Numbered from the stretch's first letter, positions 36,925 to 45,904 are shown. The stretch is DNA of 64,000 nt from Microvirga sp. 17 mud 1-3 (GCF_003151255.1 NZ_CP029481.1:2108001-2172000); one strand, 5' to 3'. Translations and numbers: made by a program. The notes: generated from the sequence alone by a model not told the origin.

Positions 36925-38331
36925 ATGACCGAACCCGTTCGACTTTGGGGAGCAAGGTTCCGGACGCCGCCATCTGCGGCTCTGATGCGCCTCTCACGCG
37001 CGCCTGAGAATTACTTCCGGCTCGTGCCAGAGGATTTAAGATCCTCTATTGCCCATGCACGCGAACTTGTGCGGGCTGGTATTCTCACTCAGGACGAGGG
37101 CGACAGGATCAGTGTCACTCTGTCGGAAATTGGCAGGGATTTCGCGGCCGGAAAAGTTACACCATCTCACGCCGACGAGGACGTCCACACTTTCCTTGAG
37201 CGTCTCCTGGTGGAGCGACTCGGGCCTGTGGGCGGCAAGCTACGGGCTGGCCGTTCACGCAACGACCAGGCGGCCAACGATCTCAAGCTCCATCTGCGCA
37301 GTGCCGCAAAGCGGATTGCGAGCGAATTGCTGGCGCTTCAGGACGCCTTAGTTGGGCAGGCGAACGAGCACCAGTCCACTCTCGCACCCGGCTTCACTCA
37401 TCTGCAACCGGCCCAGCCGGTCACTTTCGCGCACCAGCTCCTTGCTCATGCCCAAGGCTTCTCGCGGGATATCGAACGCTTGCAGGACTGGGACCGCAGG
37501 TCGTCTCGTTCACCGCTCGGCGCCGCGGCACTCGCCGGCTCCGCCATTGCGCTCCATCCGGAGCTCTCGGCAACGGAGCTGGGCTACGATGCCCCCTGCG
37601 AAAACTCCATCGATGCGGTCGGCAGTCGCGATCATGTGGCCGAATTCCTATTCGTCTCCGCAATGATCGGCGTCAACCTTTCACGCCTTGCGGAAGAGGT
37701 TTTCCTGTGGTCGTCGCGCCAGTTCCGCTGGGTCGTTCTGGATGATGGCTACGCCACCGGTTCCTCAATTATGCCGCAGAAGAAGAATGCGGACATTGCC
37801 GAACTTACACGTGGCCGTGCCGCACGGTTGATCGGTGCGCTGAACACGATGCTCACGGCACTGAAGGGCCTGCCCTTCGCCTATAACCGTGACTTGTCAG
37901 AGGATAAATGGGCGGCCTTTGAGGCTATTGATACGCTCGAAGTCGTTCTTCCTGCTATGGCCGGCATGATCGCAACAATGCGGGTCGATACCGCCCGTCT
38001 GAGGGCACAATCGACCGAGGGATTCACGCTCGCGACGGAGGTCGCCGATTGGCTAGCCCGTAGCGGCGTACCATTTAGCGAGGCGCATGAGATCACCGGT
38101 GCTCTCGTGCGCTATTGCGAAGAGAAGAATCTTGAACTCTCTGACCTGTCACCCGCAGATCTCGGTGCTGTCGACCAGCGCCTCGGAGCAGAGCTTCTTA
38201 AAGCTCTGACACCGGATGCCGCAGTGGCTGCACGCGCCGGCTATGGTGGGACCGCTCCGGCCCGTGTCGCCGAGCAGATTCAGCGCCTGAAGGAGGTGAT
38301 CACACGTCAGCGCCACTGGGCAGAAGCTTAA
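36925..38331 (+). CDS. Argininosuccinate lyase-like enzyme
   Basis: This member of the aspartase/fumarase superfamily eliminates fumarate from N-(dicarboxyethyl) substrates. The 468-residue protein keeps nearly all argininosuccinate lyase motifs: RAGRSRNDQAAND, PGFTHLQPAQP, GSRDHVAEF, the flexible loop GSSIMPQKKNAD with the catalytic Ser, and LPFAYNRDLSEDKW. It could therefore truly use argininosuccinate. It is not among arg biosynthesis genes; it leads an amino-acid ABC transporter operon. Related enzymes act on ethylenediamine disuccinate, so a catabolic role is plausible. Confidence 0.85.
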   Translation: MTEPVRLWGARFRTPPSAALMRLSRAPENYFRLVPEDLRSSIAHARELVRAGILTQDEGDRISVTLSEIGRDFAAGKVTPSHADEDVHTFLERLLVERLGPVGGKLRAGRSRNDQAANDLKLHLRSAAKRIASELLALQDALVGQANEHQSTLAPGFTHLQPAQPVTFAHQLLAHAQGFSRDIERLQDWDRRSSRSPLGAAALAGSAIALHPELSATELGYDAPCENSIDAVGSRDHVAEFLFVSAMIGVNLSRLAEEVFLWSSRQFRWVVLDDGYATGSSIMPQKKNADIAELTRGRAARLIGALNTMLTALKGLPFAYNRDLSEDKWAAFEAIDTLEVVLPAMAGMIATMRVDTARLRAQSTEGFTLATEVADWLARSGVPFSEAHEITGALVRYCEEKNLELSDLSPADLGAVDQRLGAELLKALTPDAAVAARAGYGGTAPARVAEQIQRLKEVITRQRHWAEA

Positions 38332-38336
38332 TCGAG

Positions 38337-38361
38337 GCCGGCGTGGAGGAAGCGCGCCGGC
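38337..38361 (+). other. Intercistronic hairpin after the lyase gene
   Basis: GCCGGCG (38337-38343) pairs perfectly with CGCCGGC (38355-38361) across an 11-nt loop, followed by TTTGAG. It lies between the lyase and the first binding-protein gene, possibly a partial terminator or stabiliser. Confidence 0.45.
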
Positions 38362-38437
38362 TTTGAGATCTCTTGAACAAGAGCAACGAGCCGCGGAGCT
38401 AACTGCGGCCTTGATCCAACCAAGGGAACATAGAGCA

Positions 38438-39298
38438 ATGAGCACACTTAAACCGGCGATCCGGATCCTACACGCTGTCGCGTTCGGTACGGCATTGGCA
38501 ATTCTGCTGCCGATGGGAGCCTCTGCACAGAACATCACCCTCCCAGAAAAGCTCAAGTCCGCAGGTACCATTGTGGTGGGCATCGAATCGACCTACCCGC
38601 CGATGGCCTATAAGGATCCGAAAACCAACGAACGCATCGGCGTGAATATCGACCTTGTCGAGAGCATCGCGAGGGAGCTTAGTGTAAAAGTGAAATGGGA
38701 GGAGATGAGCTTCGAACAGCTCATGACCTCTCTTACGACTGGTCGCATCGACATGATCGGGACCGCTATCAGCGACCTGCCTTCACGCCGTGAGAAGCTG
38801 ACCTTCGTCGACTATCTTGTCACCGGAGCCCAGCCTTTCACGACTGTCGCCAAGAAGGACACGATCAAGTCCGAGGCCGACCTCTGCGGCAAGACCATCG
38901 GCGCGCCGCGCACCACTAATTACTACCCCATCGCACAGGCCTGGAGCGAGAAGAACTGTGTCGCGGCGGGAAAGCCCGCTGCGACGATCAACGGCACTGC
39001 GGGTGCGACGGCGACGCGCCTCGATCTCAAACAGGGGCGCCTTGATGCGGCGGTCCTAGGTCCGGAATTCGTCGCGCATCTTATGGCCGATGAGCCCAAT
39101 ACCTATGCGCTTGCCGGCGAACCTCTGACCAGGACACTCTTCGGTTTTGCTTTTAATAAGGGCGAGACAGGCCTGCGTGATGCCGTTGCTGCAGCCCTCA
39201 CCGCGATCATAAAGAGTGGAGCTTACGGGAAGACGCTTCAGAAGTTCGGTCTTGAGCGTCAGGCGATGAACGACGTGAAGATCGACGCCGGGACCTGA
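38438..39298 (+). CDS. Amino-acid-type ABC transporter substrate-binding protein 1
   Basis: This periplasmic binding protein has 286 residues with a signal peptide (about 1-30, ending GASA). The family 3 (SBP_bac_3) pattern is clear: YPPMAYKDPKTNERIGVNIDL and SDLPSRREKLTFVDYL. It resembles the second binding protein at 42028 (both have KWEE.SFEQ and LTTGR.DMI), so they are paralogues serving one transporter. The start at 38438 has AAGGGAAC upstream. Confidence 0.9.
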   Translation: MSTLKPAIRILHAVAFGTALAILLPMGASAQNITLPEKLKSAGTIVVGIESTYPPMAYKDPKTNERIGVNIDLVESIARELSVKVKWEEMSFEQLMTSLTTGRIDMIGTAISDLPSRREKLTFVDYLVTGAQPFTTVAKKDTIKSEADLCGKTIGAPRTTNYYPIAQAWSEKNCVAAGKPAATINGTAGATATRLDLKQGRLDAAVLGPEFVAHLMADEPNTYALAGEPLTRTLFGFAFNKGETGLRDAVAAALTAIIKSGAYGKTLQKFGLERQAMNDVKIDAGT

Positions 39299-39321
39299 TC
39301 GGGGCCGCTGCGGGGACAATC

Positions 39322-40308
39322 ATGCGCGCTGTCATTCTGCCTCATACAGGTGGTCCGGAAGCTTTGGTCCTGGCCGAAGTTCCAGATCCGAGCCCTGCCG
39401 CAGGTGAAGTTATCGTCGACGTTCATGCAACAGCCTTGAACTTCGCCGATCTTCTCCAACGGAGAGGGACCTACGGAACACCTGCAGCCTTGCCCGGCAT
39501 TCTCGGAATCGAGTGTTCGGGCCTGGTTGCGTCCCTCGGCGACGGTGTCGAGGGCTGGGCCGTAGGTGATGAGGTCTGTGCGCTGGTGTCCGGCGGAGCC
39601 TATGCGGAGCGGGTGGCGGTTCCCGCCACCCAGCTCCTTAGGCGCCCGCTCAATGTCGACCTCACCATAGCTGCCGCTTTGCCTGAGGCAGCCTGCACCG
39701 TTTGGTCCAATCTCATCGACATATCGGGGCTCGCTGCCGACGATGTCCTTCTTGTCCATGGCGGCGGAGGAGGGATAGGAACCTTCGCTATCCAGACAGG
39801 CCGCTCGATCGGATCTCGAGTCTTCGCGACGGCGGGCAGTGCTGAGAAGCTGCAACGTTGCGTCGAACTGGGCTCAGAGCGGGCAATTTCCTATCGGCAT
39901 GAGGACTTCGTCGCCGTCGTCAAGGATGAAACCGGGGGATACGGTGCGGACGTCATCCTCGACAATATGGGCGCCGCCTATCTTGGCCGGAACATCGACG
40001 CCCTCGCGCCTGATGGCAGAATTGCGATGATTGGTCTCCAGAGTGGGCGTGACGCGGAAATTCCGCTTGGCCGCATGATGGCTAAGCGCAGTTCTCTCTT
40101 CACCACATCCTTGCGGGACCGCCCGCTTGCAGCGAAGGCCAGGATTGTAGAAGGGGTAAGACGTGATCTATGGCCTCGTATAGAAGGCGGCGATATTCTG
40201 CCGGTTGTTGACCGGATTTTCCCATTTGCCGGAATGGCAGCGGCGCATCGGTATATGGAAGATGGAAAACATGTCGGAAAAATCGTCGTCAGCATAAGAG
40301 AGAGCTAG
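39322..40308 (+). CDS. Zinc-free MDR-type quinone oxidoreductase
   Basis: This is a 328-residue NADPH-dependent oxidoreductase of the QorA/zeta-crystallin branch of the MDR superfamily. The N-terminal GroES-like domain and the Rossmann motif (VHGGGGGIGTFAIQ, about 152-165) are clear. The catalytic zinc residues of alcohol dehydrogenases are not seen. Its role in the operon is unknown; it may reduce an unsaturated or carbonyl intermediate. Confidence 0.85.
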   Translation: MRAVILPHTGGPEALVLAEVPDPSPAAGEVIVDVHATALNFADLLQRRGTYGTPAALPGILGIECSGLVASLGDGVEGWAVGDEVCALVSGGAYAERVAVPATQLLRRPLNVDLTIAAALPEAACTVWSNLIDISGLAADDVLLVHGGGGGIGTFAIQTGRSIGSRVFATAGSAEKLQRCVELGSERAISYRHEDFVAVVKDETGGYGADVILDNMGAAYLGRNIDALAPDGRIAMIGLQSGRDAEIPLGRMMAKRSSLFTTSLRDRPLAAKARIVEGVRRDLWPRIEGGDILPVVDRIFPFAGMAAAHRYMEDGKHVGKIVVSIRES

Positions 40309-40342
40309 GTGTGAATAAAAGCACAGAAGAAAGAACCACCTC

Positions 40343-41188
40343 ATGACCGATACAGTCTATCAAGTCAGCCACCTAACGCTTGTTCCTCGCCGCCATTACG
40401 GGCGAATGGTAGCCGCAGTACTGGTTATCGCGGTGCTGGCGGTCATCGCCCACGCGTTTGCGGTAGGGCAGATCGAATGGAGCTACGTAGGTGAGTTCCT
40501 GACCGTGCCGGTGATCATGATGGGGCTCGTGAACACTATAGTCATGGCCATTCTAGCCATGGTGGTCGGCATCGTTTTCGGTGTGGTCTTTGCGATCATG
40601 CGCCTTTCGGAAAATCCGGTCCTTTCAAAGACTGCACTGGCCTACGTCTGGTTTTTCCGGGCCATCCCGGCGCTGCTGCAATTATTGCTTTGGTTCAATC
40701 TTGCGCTGGTCTTTCCGACCATTGGCATCCCGGGCATGTTTTCAGTCAATACCGTCGACGTGATGACGCCTTTTGTGGCGGCGCTTCTTGGGCTCGGTAT
40801 TCAGCAAGGCGCGTTCACGGCTGAAGTTGTCCGAGCTGGGCTCCTCTCCGTTGATCGTGGCCAATATGAAGCGGCTCAGACCATTGGCATGACACGGCTC
40901 CAAATGCTGCGGCGGATCGTCATGCCTCAGGCCATGCGTGTGATCGTGCCACCTGTCGGGAATGAATTCATCGGCATGGTGAAGCTGACATCTCTCGCCA
41001 GCGTGATCCAGTATGCGGAAATTCTCCACAGTGCCCAGAATATCTACTATGCCAATTCCCGCGTGATCGAGCTCCTGATCGTGGCCGCAATCTGGTATCT
41101 CGTGGTTGTCACGATCCTCAGTCTCATTCAGGGGCGGATCGAGAAGTACTTCTCGCGAGGCGTCATGTCCTCCAACGGCGTGAAGTAG
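40343..41188 (+). CDS. Amino-acid ABC transporter permease
   Basis: This is a 281-residue inner-membrane permease with about five to six hydrophobic helices and the loop YEAAQTIGMTRLQMLRRIVMPQ facing the ATPase. It is the only permease in the operon, so the transporter is probably a homodimer, or it combines with a permease elsewhere. The ATPase gene follows after 11 bases. Confidence 0.93.
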   Translation: MTDTVYQVSHLTLVPRRHYGRMVAAVLVIAVLAVIAHAFAVGQIEWSYVGEFLTVPVIMMGLVNTIVMAILAMVVGIVFGVVFAIMRLSENPVLSKTALAYVWFFRAIPALLQLLLWFNLALVFPTIGIPGMFSVNTVDVMTPFVAALLGLGIQQGAFTAEVVRAGLLSVDRGQYEAAQTIGMTRLQMLRRIVMPQAMRVIVPPVGNEFIGMVKLTSLASVIQYAEILHSAQNIYYANSRVIELLIVAAIWYLVVVTILSLIQGRIEKYFSRGVMSSNGVK

Positions 41189-41199
41189 GAAGAACGGAT

Positions 41200-41988
41200 A
41201 TGGATATACAAAATCTCTCTTCCGACGCTCCGCTCGTGGTCGCAGCCGATGTTCGGAAGCATTTCGGGCCTCTCGAAGTCCTGAAAGGCATCGACGTCAA
41301 AGTTCAAAAGGGCGAGGTTCTCTGTATTATCGGCCCATCTGGGTCGGGCAAGAGTACCTTTCTGCGCTGTATCAACCAGCTTGAGCGCATCGACGGCGGC
41401 GCCATCTGGGTCGGCGGAGAACTAGTTGGCTACAGGCGCGAAGGAAACAATCTCTATGAGCTCGACGACGTGCAAATTGCGCGGCAGCGTCGTTCCATTG
41501 GGATGGTATTCCAGCGGTTCAATCTGTTTCCGCACCTTACGGTGACCGAAAACATTATCGAAGGACCAGTTCAGGTCCTGCGCGAGAAACCGAGCGAGGC
41601 AAGGGAGCGCGCCCACGCGTTGCTTGAGCGTGTCGGTTTGATTGACAAGAAGGACGTCTACCCGGCGCACCTTTCCGGCGGACAGCAGCAGCGGGTTGCG
41701 ATTGCCCGTGCGCTCGCCATGCGTCCGCAGCTGCTGCTCTTCGATGAGCCAACCTCTGCGCTCGATCCGGAACTCGTAGGTGACGTCCTGAACGTGATGC
41801 GGGATCTGGCCAGAACGGGGATGACCATGATTGTCGTGACGCACGAACTCGGCTTCGCGCGCGAAGTCAGTCATCGCACAGCCTTTATGGACCAAGGTCA
41901 GCTCGTAGAAATCGGGGATTCGCGGTCCATACTGTCGAGTCCGCAGCAGGCGCGCACCCGGGAGTTCATCTCGGCCGTGCATAAATAA
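41200..41988 (+). CDS. Amino-acid ABC transporter ATP-binding protein
   Basis: This is a 262-residue ATPase with Walker [14 protein letters not shown]-loop FQRFNLFPHLTV, signature [15 protein letters not shown] and Walker [13 protein letters not shown]. It belongs to the GlnQ/HisP group of polar amino-acid importers. Its place next to the permease and between the two binding-protein genes shows that it energises this importer. Confidence 0.94.
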   Translation: MDIQNLSSDAPLVVAADVRKHFGPLEVLKGIDVKVQKGEVLCIIGPSGSGKSTFLRCINQLERIDGGAIWVGGELVGYRREGNNLYELDDVQIARQRRSIGMVFQRFNLFPHLTVTENIIEGPVQVLREKPSEARERAHALLERVGLIDKKDVYPAHLSGGQQQRVAIARALAMRPQLLLFDEPTSALDPELVGDVLNVMRDLARTGMTMIVVTHELGFAREVSHRTAFMDQGQLVEIGDSRSILSSPQQARTREFISAVHK

Positions 41989-42027
41989 GACGGGCATCAG
42001 CCCTCCCAACCAAAAGGAAACTCACCC

Positions 42028-42870
42028 ATGAAAGCAAAAACGCTTCTCTGTTCGTTCGCGGCCCTGCTGGCGGCGGGCGGTATCGCAATGGCGCAGCAGC
42101 TGCCGGAGCGTATCGCCTCGAAGAAGGTGATCGTCGTCGCAAACGTGCCGAACTATCCGCCGCTCGAGTTCAAGGATCCAAAGACCAACACGCTGACGGG
42201 CCTCGACATCGATCTTGGTAACGCCCTTGCCAAAAAGCTCGGCGTCGAGATTAAGTGGGAGGAGATCAGCTTCGAGCAGATGGTTAGCGCACTGACCACC
42301 GGCCGGGCCGACATGATCCTCTCGGGCATGAGCGACCTTCCAACCCGCCGTGATACGCTCGACTTCGTCGATTACCTGGATTCCGGCGCACAGTTCTACA
42401 CAACTGCCGACCGCAAGGACGAGTTCAAGACTCTGACCGACTTGTGCGGAAAGACTGTGGGCGCCAGCCGCCGCACGTCCTTCCCCAAAGAAATGGAAAC
42501 CTGGAGCAAGACTGCTTGCGAGGGCGCCGGTAAGCCCGCGTTGAAGATCGTCGGAACGGAAGGTTCCGCGGATGCGCGGACGCAGCTGCGCCAGAAGCGC
42601 CTTGATGCCGCCGTGCAGGGCTCCGAGACTCTGCCTTACCTTCTGAACCTCGAGCCCAACACCTACACGATCGTCGGTGAGCCGTTCACCTCGGTCTATC
42701 AGGGCATGGGCTTTTCGAAAAAGGACACGGAGCTCCGCGACGCGGTTGCGAAGGCTTTTGCCGAAATGATGAAGGACGGCACCTATGAGGCGGTGCTCAA
42801 GAAGTGGGAGCTGACCTCCGCGAAGGTGGACAAGCTCATGATCAACGGCGAGCCGGCCAAGACCCAGTAA
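42028..42870 (+). CDS. Amino-acid-type ABC transporter substrate-binding protein 2
   Basis: This is a paralogue of the binding protein at 38438: 280 residues with a signal peptide (about 1-22, ending AMA). The mature part carries YPPLEFKDPKTNTLTGLDIDL and SDLPTRRDTLDFVDYL. AAAGGAAA precedes the ATG. A very stable hairpin at 42881-42914 just after the stop codon may raise its mRNA level relative to downstream genes. Confidence 0.9.
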   Translation: MKAKTLLCSFAALLAAGGIAMAQQLPERIASKKVIVVANVPNYPPLEFKDPKTNTLTGLDIDLGNALAKKLGVEIKWEEISFEQMVSALTTGRADMILSGMSDLPTRRDTLDFVDYLDSGAQFYTTADRKDEFKTLTDLCGKTVGASRRTSFPKEMETWSKTACEGAGKPALKIVGTEGSADARTQLRQKRLDAAVQGSETLPYLLNLEPNTYTIVGEPFTSVYQGMGFSKKDTELRDAVAKAFAEMMKDGTYEAVLKKWELTSAKVDKLMINGEPAKTQ

Positions 42871-42880
42871 TACGGCCGCG

Positions 42881-42914
42881 AGCGCCGCGAACGTCCTGAG
42901 ACGTTCGCGGCGCT
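42881..42914 (+). other. Strong intercistronic hairpin
   Basis: AGCGCCGCGAACGTC (42881-42895) pairs perfectly with 42900-42914 across a CTGA loop. No T-run follows, so it looks more like a 3'-end stabiliser for the binding-protein mRNA, or a leaky terminator, than a full terminator. Confidence 0.65.
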
Positions 42915-42961
42915 GTACAAAAATTCTCCCCCTCATACTCCTAACAGGATTGTTCTCGCCC

Positions 42962-44359
42962 ATGAGCATTCAGGCCGGGGCATCGCGCGTCGCTGCGCTC
43001 GCCCAGTTCGTCGCTTCAGCGACGCCGTCGGACCTCCCTCCGGCAATCCGCACAAAGGCAGCACGCCATACCCTCGATACCCTGGCCTGCGGAATAGCAG
43101 GAGCTGCCTCGCAGGAAGCGCAGGCCGCGCTTGACTTGCTTCTCGCTACCGAGCACCGGGGCGATGTGGCTGTGTGGGGCACCAATGAGGCGCTTTCAGC
43201 CCGGTCTGCAACGCTCGTCAACGGCATTGCCTGCCATGCGTTCGAGTTGGATGACACTGGCGGCTGTGACCATTCGGGGGCCGTTGTTCTCCCCGCGGCC
43301 TTGGCGGCGGTCGCCATGGCAGGGTGGCCGGTCAGCGGCAAGGAATTCCTGCTTGCGGTGACACTCGGCTATGACATTGGGCGTCGTGTTCTCGAAGCCT
43401 GTGGAGGTTATGAGCCTCATAACGAAGCGGGCTGGCACTCCACGGCCACATGCGGAACCTTTGGCGCCGCAGCCGCAGCGGCACGGCTCCTGAAACTTGA
43501 TTCGACAGGCATTGCCCATGCGCTTGGCCATGCGGCAAGTTTCAGCGGAGGATTGTGGGCCTTCATCCACGACGGCAGCCAGACCAAGCGCATCCATGCA
43601 GGCAGAGCAGCCGAAGGGGGCCTCCTGGCTGCACTCCTGGCACGCTCCGGCATCAGCGGCCCATTCAATATCTTTGAGAATGTGTGGGGCGGTTTTCTTG
43701 CGACCTTTGCGGCGGAAACCGCGCAACCGGACGCATTGACTAAAGGGCTCGGCGAAGGCTGGCGCCTCGAACGAGTGTCTTTGAAACCCTATGCCTCCTG
43801 TCGGGGTACCCACTCGTCAGTCGACGCCCTGGGAGTGCTTCTCGATCGTCATAATCTCGCGAGAGAGGACGTGGAAGGGATTGAGGTCAGGCTCAGCCCG
43901 TTCCTGTCCGACATGTGCGGCGGACGGGACGTCGCAACCCTTCCGTTCGCGCAAATGAGTCTGCCTTATGCGCTTGCAGCACGGCTTGCCCTCGGACATG
44001 CCGGTCTTTCGGCCTATTCAGAAAAAGAGCGCAACAATCCAAGCCTGATATCCGCGATGCAGCGTGTGTCCCTGATTGTCGACCCGTCCATCGGTGCTGA
44101 TGAAGAGCCTTTTGTGCGTGTCCTGGCGCGGGATGGCCGCGCGGACGAAATGCGCGTGGAGAGGGCACTTGGCTCGCCGGCGAATCCTGTCACTGACGAG
44201 GCTTATTTCGCCAAGATCAGGAGCCTCGGAACGATGGCTATCGACGGATCCGGCGTTCGACACCTGATCGAAGGTGTCCTTGGAATGTGGGAGCAGGACG
44301 ACATGCGCTGGTTGAACGATACTTTGCAAGCCACAACCCGTCCGGCTCTCTTCCGCTAA
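42962..44359 (+). CDS. MmgE/PrpD family protein
   Basis: The family includes 2-methylcitrate dehydratase and iminodisuccinate epimerase. This 465-residue protein has the typical N-terminal helical domain (ARHTLDTLACGIAGA), the conserved segments FELDDTGG and GGYEPHNEAGWHSTATCGTFGAAAAAA, and a C-terminal lid domain. No prp genes (prpB, prpC) are nearby, so methylcitrate work is unlikely. Next to a fumarate-releasing lyase, an epimerase role on a dicarboxyethyl-amine substrate is attractive but inferred. ATG 42962 is preferred over the TTG at 42950 because of AGGA spacing. Confidence 0.8.
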   Translation: MSIQAGASRVAALAQFVASATPSDLPPAIRTKAARHTLDTLACGIAGAASQEAQAALDLLLATEHRGDVAVWGTNEALSARSATLVNGIACHAFELDDTGGCDHSGAVVLPAALAAVAMAGWPVSGKEFLLAVTLGYDIGRRVLEACGGYEPHNEAGWHSTATCGTFGAAAAAARLLKLDSTGIAHALGHAASFSGGLWAFIHDGSQTKRIHAGRAAEGGLLAALLARSGISGPFNIFENVWGGFLATFAAETAQPDALTKGLGEGWRLERVSLKPYASCRGTHSSVDALGVLLDRHNLAREDVEGIEVRLSPFLSDMCGGRDVATLPFAQMSLPYALAARLALGHAGLSAYSEKERNNPSLISAMQRVSLIVDPSIGADEEPFVRVLARDGRADEMRVERALGSPANPVTDEAYFAKIRSLGTMAIDGSGVRHLIEGVLGMWEQDDMRWLNDTLQATTRPALFR

Positions 44360-44386
44360 GCGTGCGACATCTCGGAGACCCTTGAT

Positions 44387-45436
44387 ATGGACCGGAATAA
44401 ACTTGAAGCCTTACGCACTCGCTACCTCGGGGCGACCGGAGGCGATATCGACGATCCGGATTTTCGCAAAGCTGCAAGCCTGCAGTTTTCAGAAAGCGAC
44501 CGTCGCAAGTGGCCCTTTGCCGATCCAGCAACTTTTCTCGATGCTCCGTTCCGACCGGATGTGATCGACATGCCTGATTTCGGCAAGCTCGATATTGCAC
44601 TGATCGGCGTGCCGATGGATCTGGGCGTCACCAATAGGGCAGGGGCCCGCCTTGGGCCCCGCGCGGTTCGGGCGATCGAGCGCATCGGCCCTTATGAGCA
44701 TGTCCTGCGTATGACGCCTATGGCCGACGCGAAGGTAGCCGATATCGGCGACGTGCCTTTCCGGAGCCGCTTCAGCCTTGAATCCTGTCACGCCGATATC
44801 GAGGACTTCTTTAGAAAAGTTGTCGGCGCGGGTGTTCTTCCGCTAGCCGTGGGAGGCGACCACTCGATCACACGAGCCATTCTCGCGGCCGTCGGAAAGG
44901 ATCGGCCTGTGGGTATGATCCATATCGATGCGCATTGCGATACCGGTGGTGCTTATGAAGGATCAAAATTCCACCATGGCGGGCCATTCCGGCAGGCTGT
45001 TTTGGAGGGAACGCTTGACCCTGAGCGCGTCATCCAGATCGGCATTCGCGGCGGCGCTGAGTATCTGTGGGAATTCTCCTACGTTTCAGGCATGACCGTC
45101 ATCCATGCGGAGGAAGTTCCGCGTATGGGCGTTGCGGCAATCATCGAGAAGGCCCGCGCTGTCGTCGGCGACGGGCCGACTTATGTCTCCTTCGACATTG
45201 ACAGCCTTGACCCAGGCTTTGCCCCAGGGACCGGGACACCCGAAGTGGGAGGCCTTCAGCCGCGTGAGGTACTGGAGATTCTGCGTGGTCTTATGGGTAT
45301 AGATATTGTGGGCGGCGATGTCGTAGAGGTCGCGCCTCAATATGATGCAACGAGCAATACGGCCCAGGCCGGAGCTCAGGTGCTTTTCGAGCTTCTCTGC
45401 CTCGCAGCCAGGAAAATTGACCTTCTGAAAAAGTGA
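44387..45436 (+). CDS. Agmatinase/ureohydrolase family enzyme
   Basis: This is a binuclear Mn enzyme that hydrolyses a guanidino compound to urea and an amine. All six metal ligands are present in the 349 residues: His159 (GGDHS), Asp181, His183 and Asp185 (DAHCD), and Asp270 and Asp272 (SFDIDSLDP). The family includes agmatinase, guanidinobutyrase, guanidinopropionase and arginase-like enzymes; which one cannot be told from these motifs. It is the last gene of the operon, so the imported substrate probably yields a guanidino intermediate. Confidence 0.85.
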   Translation: MDRNKLEALRTRYLGATGGDIDDPDFRKAASLQFSESDRRKWPFADPATFLDAPFRPDVIDMPDFGKLDIALIGVPMDLGVTNRAGARLGPRAVRAIERIGPYEHVLRMTPMADAKVADIGDVPFRSRFSLESCHADIEDFFRKVVGAGVLPLAVGGDHSITRAILAAVGKDRPVGMIHIDAHCDTGGAYEGSKFHHGGPFRQAVLEGTLDPERVIQIGIRGGAEYLWEFSYVSGMTVIHAEEVPRMGVAAIIEKARAVVGDGPTYVSFDIDSLDPGFAPGTGTPEVGGLQPREVLEILRGLMGIDIVGGDVVEVAPQYDATSNTAQAGAQVLFELLCLAARKIDLLKK

Positions 45437-45636
45437 AGCTCAGGTGTATCCGGCTGGTGTCTCAAGCTTAGATGGGGATGTTAAGTTAACTTCACATTCC
45501 CTTAAATCGTGAGGATGTAATAAAGCAGATAATCGTGAATTTTTAGTGAGAAGATTTATGGCGCGATTTTGGCAGGTGCATTCGCCAACCGCATAAGTCT
45601 CATGCTGCGTAGCAATAGATTTTTGAGTCGCACTAA

Positions 45637-45661
45637 AGAACTTTGTCGCCACGGGATCGTT
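45637..45661 (+). promoter_or_regulatory. EcfG-type general stress promoter
   Basis: AGAAC at 45637-45641, 16 bases, then CGTT at 45658-45661. This matches the alphaproteobacterial EcfG consensus GGAAC-N16/17-CGTT with one mismatch. It lies about 40 bases before the start of a KGG stress protein, so placement is ideal. Confidence 0.6.
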
Positions 45662-45702
45662 GATCAGGCTCCCGAGAGGGATAGTGAGAGGAGATTTCGA
45701 CG

Positions 45703-45885
45703 ATGGCTAACAACAACGGCTCTTCCAATCGCGGTTTCGCTTCCATGGATAAGGACAAGCAGCACGAGATTGCCAAGAAGGGCGGCGAGGCCAGTGGCGG
45801 CAACTTCAAGAACAATCCTCAACGGGCTTCGGAGGCTGGTCGCAAAGGTGGCGAGCAGTCCCACGGTGGTGGAAACGACCGCTAA
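45703..45885 (+). CDS. KGG-motif stress-induced small protein
   Basis: This is a 60-residue, very hydrophilic, Gly/Asn/Lys-rich protein. It has the KGGEASGG and RKGGEQSHGG repeats and the GFASMDKDKQHEIA opening that mark the YciG/con-10-like stress family. Such proteins are probably disordered and accumulate under osmotic, desiccation or stationary stress; no enzymatic role is known. AGGAG lies before the ATG. It is a single-gene unit with its own EcfG-type promoter and a terminator. Confidence 0.85.
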   Translation: MANNNGSSNRGFASMDKDKQHEIAKKGGEASGGNFKNNPQRASEAGRKGGEQSHGGGNDR

Positions 45886-45904
45886 TCCGTAGAGCTGATG
45901 AATT

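Noticed and set aside
42962..44359. Methylcitrate-cycle prpD
   Set aside because: No prpB, prpC or propionate genes are nearby, and the operon is built around an amino-acid importer and amine-cleaving enzymes.
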